From: Rubrivivax sp.
GTDB lineage: Bacteria > Pseudomonadota > Gammaproteobacteria > Burkholderiales > Burkholderiaceae_C
NCBI GenBank assembly: GCA_020851615.1
Contig: JADZCL010000102.1
Span: forward strand, 1 to 5,042
Length of the DNA stretch: 5,042 bases
Reading direction: 5' to 3'
Shown here: in pieces, positions 1 to 5,042 of the stretch
Layout of the letters: the number at the start of each line of letters is the position of its first letter
Numbering within the stretch: the stretch's first letter is position 1
Made by a program: the position numbers and the translations under genes
The notes under the pieces: model-generated
Told to the model about the DNA's origin: nothing
The model's database searches: none
Seen by the model: the letters and a program-made list of their open reading frames with translations, nothing else

Positions 1-2322
1 CGCGGCGCCCCGCTGCAGACGCTGGAGACCGAAGGCCAGATGCTGCAGCGTGTGATGCCCGAACTCATGGGCATCAGGAACGTGCTCGTCATCAACGACG
101 AAGCGCACCACTGCTACCGCGCCAGGCCGAAGGAGGATTCCGAAGCCGACGCCGACATCGACTCCCTGAAGGGCGACGAGAAGGACGAGGCGAAGAAGAA
201 CAACGAGGCGGCCCGCCTCTGGATCAGCGGCATCGAGGCCGTGAAGCGCCGCTTGAGCGTCCCGGTGGTCTTTGACCTCTCGGCCACGCCGTTCTTTCTG
301 CGCGGCTCCGGCTATGCCGAAGGCACGCTGTTCCCGTGGACCATGTGCGACTTCTCGCTGATGGACGCCATCGAGTGCGGCATCGTCAAGCTGCCGCGCG
401 TGCCGGTGTCCGACAACATCACCGGCGCCGACGCCCCGAAGTTCCGCAACCTGTGGGACCACATCGGCAAGCGAATGCCCAAGAAGGGCGTGCGCACCGC
501 AGGCAAGCTGGACCCGCTGGCCCTGCCGACCGAGCTGTACACCGCGCTCGAAGCGCTCTACGGCCACTACGCCAAGATCTTCGACAGCTGGCAGGCGCAG
601 GGCATTGAGGTGCCACCCGTCTTCATCGTGGTGTGCAACAACACGGCCACGTCGAAGCTCGTCTACGACTACATCGCCGGCTTCGAGCGAACCATCGAGC
701 ACACCGGCCCGGATGGCGAGAAGACCGAGACCCGCTCGCTGGAGAACGGCCGCCTCGAGCTCTTCCGCAACTACGACGAGCACGGCCAGAAGCTCGCCCG
801 CCCGCGCACGCTGCTGATCGACAGCGAGCAACTGGAGTCGGGCGAGGCCCTCGACCCCGGCTTCCGCGACATCGAGGCCGACACCATCGAGCGCTTCCGC
901 CGCGAGATCATGGAGCGCACCGGCGACCGCGCTGCCGCCGACAAGCTCACCGACGCCGACCTGCTGCGCGAGGTGATGAACACCGTCGGCAAGCCCGGCA
1001 AGCTGGGCGAAGGTATCCGCTGCGTGGTGAGCGTCTCCATGCTCACCGAAGGCTGGGACGCCAACACCGTGACGCACGTGCTCGGCGTTCGGGCCTTCGG
1101 CACGCAACTGCTGTGCGAGCAGGTGGTGGGCCGCGCGCTGCGCCGGCAGAGCTACACGCTGAACGCTTCAGCCTTGTTCGACGTCGAGTACGCCGACGTG
1201 CTGGGCATCCCGTTCGACTTCGCGGCCAAGCCGGTGGTCGTGCCGCCCAAGCCGCCGGTGAAGACCACCCGCGTGCAGGCCGTGAGCCCCGAGCGTGACG
1301 CGCTGGAGATCCGCTTCCCAAGGGTCGACGGCTACCGCGTCGAGCTGCCCGCCGAGCGGCTCAAAGCCACTTTCAGCGCGAACTCGGGGCTGACCTTGAC
1401 GCCCGACCTGGTGGGCCCATCCACCACCCAGAACCTGGGCATCGTCGGCGTTGGCGTGAATCTGACGGTGCAGCACCTGGAAGACACGCGCGACAACTCA
1501 ATAGCCTTCCACCTGGCCAAGCATCTGCTGTACCGCAAGTACCGCGACCCGGGCCAGGACCCGAAGCTGCACCTCTTCGGCCAGCTCAAGGGCATCGCCC
1601 AGGAATGGGTGCGCGACCACCTGAAGTGCACCGGCGGGACATGGAAGGCCCAGGTGATGCACCAGGAGATCACCGACATGGCCTGCGAGCGCATCCATGC
1701 TGCCATCAGCGCCACGCTGGCCGGATCGAACGCGGTGCGCGTGGTGCTCGACCCGTACAACCCGACCGGCAGCACCCGGCACGTGAACTTCACGACCGCG
1801 AAGCAAAGCCTGTGGCAGACGAACGGGCCGCCGCCGAAGAGCCACGTGAACTGGGTCGTCTACGACAGTGACTGGGAAGCCGAGTTCTGCCGCGTGGCCG
1901 AGCAGCACCCGCGCGTGCGTGCCTACGTGAAGAACCACAGCTTGGGGCTAGAGGTGCCGTATCGCCTGGGCGGCACGCAGCGGCACTACCGGCCGGACTT
2001 CATCGTCCGCATTGACGACGGCCACGACGACCCGCTGAACCTGGTCGTCGAGATCAAGGGCTTCCGCGGCGAAGACGCGGTGCTCAAGGCCGAAACGATG
2101 GCCACCCAGTGGGTACCGGGCGTGAACGCCCTGGGCAGCTTCGGCCGCTGGGCCTTTGCCGAGTTCCGATCGGCCACCGACCTCGAAGCCGACTTCAATA
2201 CGTTCATCGAACGCGCCGCCGAGGACGCGGGCGACCTGCAGGCGGCCAGGCAACGCAAGCTGGAGCCTGCCCTCGGTTTCGACGCCTTCCAGGCCCTGCT
2301 GAAGCGGGGTCAGGCCCTTTGA
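1..2322 (+). CDS. Res-like restriction subunit: DEAH helicase with C-terminal PD-(D/E)XK nuclease (5' partial)
   Basis: The frame is open from base 1, so the true start lies upstream. 773 residues are visible, and the first ATG at 40 is internal. Superfamily 2 helicase motifs appear in order, numbered from the first visible codon: DEAH (33-36, bases 97-108), SATP (94-97), TEGWD (349-353) and QVVGRALRR (374-382). Near the C-terminus, RPDFIV (PD at 665-666) is followed by VVEIKGF (E684, K686), a PD-(D/E)XK nuclease site. This layout is that of type III Res subunits, which translocate on DNA by ATP hydrolysis and cut unmodified DNA together with Mod. I believe it matches the BPTD_3080-type restriction endonucleases, but that name is from memory. 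The Walker A motif is not visible. A highly charged stretch (about residues 40-65) follows the DEAH box. The gene ends 30 bp before the toxin gene, and the methyltransferase downstream is the likely partner. No frameshift is seen. Confidence 0.92.
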   Translation, partial: RGAPLQTLETEGQMLQRVMPELMGIRNVLVINDEAHHCYRARPKEDSEADADIDSLKGDEKDEAKKNNEAARLWISGIEAVKRRLSVPVVFDLSATPFFLRGSGYAEGTLFPWTMCDFSLMDAIECGIVKLPRVPVSDNITGADAPKFRNLWDHIGKRMPKKGVRTAGKLDPLALPTELYTALEALYGHYAKIFDSWQAQGIEVPPVFIVVCNNTATSKLVYDYIAGFERTIEHTGPDGEKTETRSLENGRLELFRNYDEHGQKLARPRTLLIDSEQLESGEALDPGFRDIEADTIERFRREIMERTGDRAAADKLTDADLLREVMNTVGKPGKLGEGIRCVVSVSMLTEGWDANTVTHVLGVRAFGTQLLCEQVVGRALRRQSYTLNASALFDVEYADVLGIPFDFAAKPVVVPPKPPVKTTRVQAVSPERDALEIRFPRVDGYRVELPAERLKATFSANSGLTLTPDLVGPSTTQNLGIVGVGVNLTVQHLEDTRDNSIAFHLAKHLLYRKYRDPGQDPKLHLFGQLKGIAQEWVRDHLKCTGGTWKAQVMHQEITDMACERIHAAISATLAGSNAVRVVLDPYNPTGSTRHVNFTTAKQSLWQTNGPPPKSHVNWVVYDSDWEAEFCRVAEQHPRVRAYVKNHSLGLEVPYRLGGTQRHYRPDFIVRIDDGHDDPLNLVVEIKGFRGEDAVLKAETMATQWVPGVNALGSFGRWAFAEFRSATDLEADFNTFIERAAEDAGDLQAARQRKLEPALGFDAFQALLKRGQAL

Positions 2323-2346
2323 GAATGGCATCGCCTGCGATATCAT
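2319..2346 (+). promoter_or_regulatory. Candidate sigma-70 promoter for the toxin-antitoxin genes
   Basis: TTGAGA (2319-2324) matches the -35 consensus at 5 of 6 bases and TATCAT (2341-2346) matches the -10 consensus at 5 of 6, with a 16-bp spacer. The -35 box overlaps the stop codon of the restriction gene. In such a GC-rich region two near-consensus boxes at this spacing are unlikely to be trivial. The predicted transcript start, about 7 nt past the -10 box, falls at or next to the toxin ATG at 2353. This is sequence-based only. Confidence 0.5.
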
Positions 2347-2348
2347 TC
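2323..2348. promoter_or_regulatory. Imperfect palindrome, likely autoregulatory operator
   Basis: The left arm GAATGGCATCGC (2323-2334) and right arm GCGATATCATTC (2337-2348) are inverted repeats pairing at 10 of 12 positions around a 2-nt centre (CT). The palindrome fills the spacer of the candidate promoter and covers its -10 box, so a protein bound here would block transcription. Toxin-antitoxin operons with ribbon-helix-helix antitoxins are commonly repressed by the antitoxin or the complex at such sites, which makes the product of 2775-3122 the expected binder. A further partial half-site, CGATGC (2351-2356), is inverted relative to GCATCG (2328-2333). A terminator is unlikely because the loop is too small and no T-run follows. 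Confidence 0.5.
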
Positions 2349-2352
2349 GACG

Positions 2353-2778
2353 ATGCGGCGCGTGGTCCTGGATACCGATGTGATGGTGGCTGCACTGCGC
2401 AGCCGAACCGGGGCCGCGGCGCAGATACTTTCGTTGGCCACGCGGGGCCAGGTGCAGCCACTGGTCAGCGTGCCGCTGATGCTGGAGTACGAAGCCGTGC
2501 TCACGCGCCCCGAGCAACTCCAGGCCATGCGCGTGTCGGTCGAAACCGTCTTGGCCGTGCTGAACGACTTCGCTGCGTTGGCCGACGAAGTTCAAGGCCA
2601 CTTTCGATGGCGCCCGCAGGTGCGCGACGTCAACGACGAAATGGTGCTCGAAGCCGCTGTCAACGGGCGTGCGGACGCCTTGGTTTCATTCAACCTGCGC
2701 GATTTCGGCAGCGCGCCGGCCCGCTTCGGTGTGCGGCTGTGCACGCCTGGCCAATTTCTCGGGAGCCTTAGACCATGA
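2353..2778 (+). CDS. PIN-domain toxin (putative ribonuclease of a toxin-antitoxin pair)
   Basis: This 141-residue protein has a single PIN fold, the usual size for free-standing PIN toxins. It opens with VVLDTDVMVAAL (D7, D9). LEYEAVLTRP follows (E45 or E47 as second acid). Later comes VRDVNDEMVLEAAVNGRADALVSFNLRDF, read in two parts: D92/D95 and the terminal strand SFNLRDF (N114, D117). This pattern fits the PIN_3/COG1569 group of predicted Mg2+-dependent RNases, whose relatives cleave RNA. The fourth acidic site reads N114, and D117 may substitute. ATG 2353 is the first ATG after an in-frame stop at 2320-2322. No Shine-Dalgarno precedes it, so translation may be leaderless from the promoter at 2319-2346. 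The stop overlaps the start of the antitoxin gene (ATGA), indicating coupled expression. The RNA target cannot be read from the sequence. Confidence 0.88.
   Translation: MRRVVLDTDVMVAALRSRTGAAAQILSLATRGQVQPLVSVPLMLEYEAVLTRPEQLQAMRVSVETVLAVLNDFAALADEVQGHFRWRPQVRDVNDEMVLEAAVNGRADALVSFNLRDFGSAPARFGVRLCTPGQFLGSLRP
2761..2765 (+). promoter_or_regulatory. Ribosome binding site of the antitoxin gene
   Basis: GGGAG lies 9 nt upstream of ATG 2775, inside the last codons of the toxin gene. It supports this start and gives the antitoxin its own initiation signal, unlike the toxin, which has none. That difference would favour excess antitoxin. Confidence 0.65.
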
Positions 2779-3122
2779 CCACTCTCGCCACCTTTCCCCT
2801 TCGCCTGCCTGTGTCGGTCAAGGCCGAGGCCGAAGCCTTGAGCAAGGCCGATGGCACCAGCCTGAACCAATTCGTCGCCATTGCCGTGGCCGAGAAAATC
2901 GCGGTGCTGAAGACAGCGGCCTTCTTCGAAGAGCGGCGGCAGCGTTCCACGGGCAGCGCGCTGGCCGAATTCCTTGCGCGCCCCGGCGGCGAGCCGCCAC
3001 GCGCAGGCGACGAACTGCCCGAAGGCTGGGTGCCGGTGCAGCCCAGCGCCTTGCCCGTGCGCAAGCGCGGCGCAGCCAAGGCGGTGCCGGCGAAAGGCCG
3101 GGCGAAGAAGAAGCCAGCCTGA
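2775..3122 (+). CDS. Ribbon-helix-helix antitoxin (HicB/Arc-like), partner of the PIN toxin
   Basis: This 115-residue protein starts with a ribbon-helix-helix pattern: strand TFPLRLP (6-12), helix A at about 13-25, a GTSLN turn (27-31), and helix B running to about residue 47 with KIAVLKTAAFF following. The fold dimerises and binds DNA through the strand pair, as in Arc and in HicB-family C-terminal domains. A linker with GEPPRAGDELPEGW (about 71-84) follows and probably contacts the toxin, as C-terminal tails of antitoxins usually do. The last 22 residues or so are rich in Lys, Arg and Ala (VRKRGAAKAV, GRAKKKPA), a basic tail that is odd for this family. The ATG overlaps the toxin stop by 4 bp and is preceded by GGGAG. 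Expected roles are neutralising the PIN RNase and repressing the promoter at the 2323-2348 palindrome. The pairing is inferred from adjacency and fold, since toxin-first order is less common but known. Confidence 0.82.
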   Translation: MTTLATFPLRLPVSVKAEAEALSKADGTSLNQFVAIAVAEKIAVLKTAAFFEERRQRSTGSALAEFLARPGGEPPRAGDELPEGWVPVQPSALPVRKRGAAKAVPAKGRAKKKPA

Positions 3123-3150
3123 GCGAACCTCACGCAGAACAACAAGCCCA

Positions 3151-3156
3151 GGGAGA
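3151..3156 (+). promoter_or_regulatory. Ribosome binding site of the methyltransferase gene
   Basis: GGGAGA lies 6 nt before ATG 3163 in the 40-nt gap after the antitoxin stop. No other in-frame ATG, GTG or TTG occurs in that gap, so this site fixes the start. No promoter or inverted repeat was seen in the gap. Confidence 0.7.
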
Positions 3157-3162
3157 CGCCGC

Positions 3163-5042
3163 ATGGCGACCAGGAAGACCGCGGCCCCGTTCGTGGGCGT
3201 CGAAGTACTCAAGCACGCCGACGACAAGCGCAAGAACATCCCGACGGCCGAGTACCAGAGCCTGATGGCCGACGAGGCGCGCAAGCCCGTGCAGGTGACC
3301 TACCCGCGCGGCACGTCGAACGCCGATCACCTGCGCGTGGAGAAGGAAGCGCGCAACCACGACCTGGACCCGCAGCTCGTCTGGCGCGGCAAGGACGCCC
3401 AGGACTGGACCGACCTCGTCGTCAACGCGCCACCGCTCTATATCCAGGAAAAGGTGCACCCCAAGGTGCTGATCGACGACCTGCTGCGGGGCAGCCGCGA
3501 GCGGCGCGAGGCGGCCGAGGCCGAGGCGGCGAAGGCCGCAGGCGGCCTGGGCGGCACCGTCGACATGTTCGGCGACTTCAACGGCATCCCGGCCGGTGCC
3601 GACAAGACCGACTTCTACGCGCACGACCAGAACTGGACCAACCGCATGATCCTGGGCGACAGCCTGCAGGTGATGGCGAGCCTGGCCGAGCGCGAGGGCC
3701 TGCGCGGCAAGGTGCAGTGCGTCTACTTCGATCCGCCCTACGGGATCAAATTCAACTCGAACTTTCAGTGGAGCACGACCAGCCGCGATGTGAAGGACGG
3801 CAACCGCGATCACATCAGCCGGGAGCCCGAGCAGGTGAAGGCGTTTCGCGACACGTGGCGGGACGGGATCAATTCTTACCTGACGTACCTGCGCGATCGC
3901 CTGACGCTGGCTCGTGATCTGCTGACAGAGAGTGGTTCGGTCTTCGTTCAGATTGGCGACGAAAACGTTCATCGCGTGCGCGCGCTGATGGACGAGGTTT
4001 TCCTTGAAGAGAATCTCTGTGCGCAGTTGACCGTCGTGAAGACTGCAAGCCAGTCCGCCGAGTTGATCGCTGGAACCGCCGACTACGTGCTCTGGTACGC
4101 CAAGGACCGTGACACGGTCAAGTTCCGCGCCCCGCTCGCAGCCAAAGGCTTTGAGACTGACAAGTCTGGCGTCTATCGCTGGCTGCGGGGCGACGACGGT
4201 AAGGTCAGACCATTGACCGAACCCGAACGTGCTGCGGGTCTTACCGCAGGGGTCTATCGGCTCGACAACATCACCTCGCAACGGCCACCAGGAGACTTTC
4301 CCGTCGAGGTGAACGGGCGGCAGTTTGGGCCCGGCAAGGGGTACTGGAAGACCGGCGAACTTGGAATGGCTCGCCTACTCAAGGCGAATCGCATTCAAGC
4401 TGCCGCCAACAGCCTGACCTACATCAGATTCCTCGATGACTTCAAGGCTCAGGCCATCGGGAACGTCTGGACGGACACCGGCACCGGAAGCTTCACCGAC
4501 GAAAAGGTCTATGTTGTCCAGAGCGGAACGAAGTTGGTTCAGCGTTGCCTGCTGATGGCGACGGACCCTGGTGATCTCGTAGTCGATCCGACGTGCGGTT
4601 CTGGTACGACTGCCTACGTCGCAGAGCAATGGGGTCGCCGCTGGATCACCATCGACACGTCACGCGTCGCCCTTGCACTGGCCCGCGCCCGCATCATGGG
4701 TGCCCGCTACCCGTACTACCTGCTCGCCGACAGCCCCGAAGGCCAGTTGAAGGAGGCTGAGGTCGCGCGCGGCGTGCCCAGCAGCCAGCCCACGCGCGGC
4801 AACATCCGCCAGGGCTTCGTCTACGAGCGGGTGCCGCACGTCACGCTGAAGAGCATCGCCAACAACGCCGAGATCGACGTGATCTGGGAGACCTCGCACA
4901 AGAAGCTGGAGCCGCTGCGCGAGGCGCTGAACGCCACCCTCAAGAAGGACTGGCAGGACTGGCAGATCCCGCGCGAGACAGACGCCAAGTGGAGCGACAA
5001 GGCGAAGAAGCTGCACGCCGACTGGTGGGCCGCCCGCATCGA
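3163..5042 (+). CDS. Beta-class adenine DNA methyltransferase, type III Mod-like (3' partial)
   Basis: The frame stays open to the window edge, giving 626 complete codons with the C-terminus outside. After an N-terminal region of about 160 residues containing an Ala/Glu-rich helix (about 115-130), the methyltransferase core begins at ILGDSL (163-168). It continues with DPPY (190-193, bases 3730-3741), SGSVFVQIGD (257-266), a long target-recognition region, then DPTCGSGTT (475-483, SAM binding) and WITIDTSR (D498 as probable SAM ribose ligand). The DPPY-before-FxGxG order defines the beta class, which includes the EcoP1I/EcoP15I Mod subunits. DPPY suggests N6-adenine methylation. The likely role is to methylate the recognition site and, with the Res-like protein of 1-2322, form a restriction complex. 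At least 140 residues follow the SAM motif, so the protein is longer than classical Mod subunits (roughly 550-650 aa). The core has distinctly lower GC3 than both ends. The recognition sequence cannot be predicted. Confidence 0.92.
   Translation, partial: MATRKTAAPFVGVEVLKHADDKRKNIPTAEYQSLMADEARKPVQVTYPRGTSNADHLRVEKEARNHDLDPQLVWRGKDAQDWTDLVVNAPPLYIQEKVHPKVLIDDLLRGSRERREAAEAEAAKAAGGLGGTVDMFGDFNGIPAGADKTDFYAHDQNWTNRMILGDSLQVMASLAEREGLRGKVQCVYFDPPYGIKFNSNFQWSTTSRDVKDGNRDHISREPEQVKAFRDTWRDGINSYLTYLRDRLTLARDLLTESGSVFVQIGDENVHRVRALMDEVFLEENLCAQLTVVKTASQSAELIAGTADYVLWYAKDRDTVKFRAPLAAKGFETDKSGVYRWLRGDDGKVRPLTEPERAAGLTAGVYRLDNITSQRPPGDFPVEVNGRQFGPGKGYWKTGELGMARLLKANRIQAAANSLTYIRFLDDFKAQAIGNVWTDTGTGSFTDEKVYVVQSGTKLVQRCLLMATDPGDLVVDPTCGSGTTAYVAEQWGRRWITIDTSRVALALARARIMGARYPYYLLADSPEGQLKEAEVARGVPSSQPTRGNIRQGFVYERVPHVTLKSIANNAEIDVIWETSHKKLEPLREALNATLKKDWQDWQIPRETDAKWSDKAKKLHADWWAARI
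3842..4680 (+). other. Compositionally foreign segment inside the methyltransferase (catalytic/target-recognition core)
   Basis: Hand count of third codon positions gives 86 A/T-ending codons of 313 across 3742-4680 (GC3 about 73%). The 193 codons of 3163-3741 have about 10 (95% GC3), and the 120 codons of 4681-5040 have 4 (97%). The change begins about 100 bp after the DPPY motif and ends sharply near 4680, after the SAM-binding motif. The reading frame and methyltransferase motifs are intact, so this is a replaced segment rather than decay. The exact edges are approximate. Confidence 0.6.

Noticed and set aside
40..42. ATG 40 as the true start of the restriction gene
   Set aside because: The frame is open upstream to base 1 with in-frame protein-like sequence, and a start here would remove the Walker A motif that the helicase needs.
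633..1298. 221-codon + strand open frame inside the restriction gene
   Set aside because: It is an out-of-frame, Arg/Ala/His-rich shadow of the helicase coding sequence.
2323..2348. Rho-independent terminator after the restriction gene
   Set aside because: The arms leave only a 2-nt loop, two mismatches sit mid-stem, and no T-run follows. The position across a -10 box fits an operator better.
1948..2601. 217-codon minus-strand open frame spanning the res end and toxin gene
   Set aside because: It crosses the res/toxin junction and their promoter antisense and has no domain signal. It is explained by the high GC of the + strand genes.
2109..2771. 220-codon + strand open frame across the end of res and most of the toxin gene
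   Set aside because: It is Arg/Gly/Ala-rich, shows no domain, and conflicts with two well-supported genes in the other frame.
3508..3555. Short GAGGC/GCGGC-rich repetitive stretch
   Set aside because: It encodes an Ala/Glu/Gly-rich helix and linker in the methyltransferase. The units are irregular and not a true tandem repeat, so no phase-variable tract is supported.
3130..4281. 383-codon open frame on the minus strand under the methyltransferase
   Set aside because: It mirrors the high-GC3 methyltransferase frame, which carries unmistakable motifs. The minus-strand product is low-complexity and has no recognisable domain.

Overview
The window is a GC-rich stretch, coding on the + strand throughout. 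Four genes lie head to tail: the 3' part of a Res-like restriction helicase-nuclease (1-2322), a PIN-domain toxin (2353-2778), a ribbon-helix-helix antitoxin (2775-3122), and the 5' part of a beta-class, type III Mod-like DNA methyltransferase (3163 to past the window end). The strong G/C third-position bias and the look of the restriction protein suggest a beta-proteobacterium (Burkholderiales-like) or a similar GC-rich proteobacterium. This is an inference from composition and family resemblance only.

The helicase-nuclease retains the DEAH box, SATP, TEGWD and QVVGRALRR helicase motifs and a C-terminal PD...EIK nuclease site. Its N-terminus, including the Walker A motif, lies before base 1. 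The methyltransferase has a DPPY motif followed much later by DPTCGSGTT, which is the beta-class order used by type III Mod proteins. Together they make a plausible restriction-modification pair. The order is res before mod, the reverse of the classical EcoP1/EcoP15 mod-res arrangement, and a complete toxin-antitoxin module sits between them.

The module looks separately controlled. Between the res stop and the toxin start there is a near-consensus promoter (TTGAGA, 16 bp, TATCAT). A 26-bp imperfect palindrome (10 of 12 arm pairs, 2-nt centre) lies across the spacer and the -10 box, where an autoregulating RHH antitoxin would be expected to bind. The toxin ATG falls about where transcription would start and has no Shine-Dalgarno, so a leaderless toxin mRNA is possible. 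The antitoxin and methyltransferase each have a clear Shine-Dalgarno, and toxin and antitoxin overlap by ATGA.

The methyltransferase gene is mosaic in composition. By hand count, G/C at third codon positions is about 95% before the DPPY motif, about 73% across 3742-4680 (the catalytic and target-recognition region), and about 97% afterwards. This is what a recombined, specificity-switching core inside a native gene frame would look like. No RNA genes, insertion sequences, CRISPR arrays or factor-independent terminators were seen. No stretch longer than 40 bases lacks a gene.
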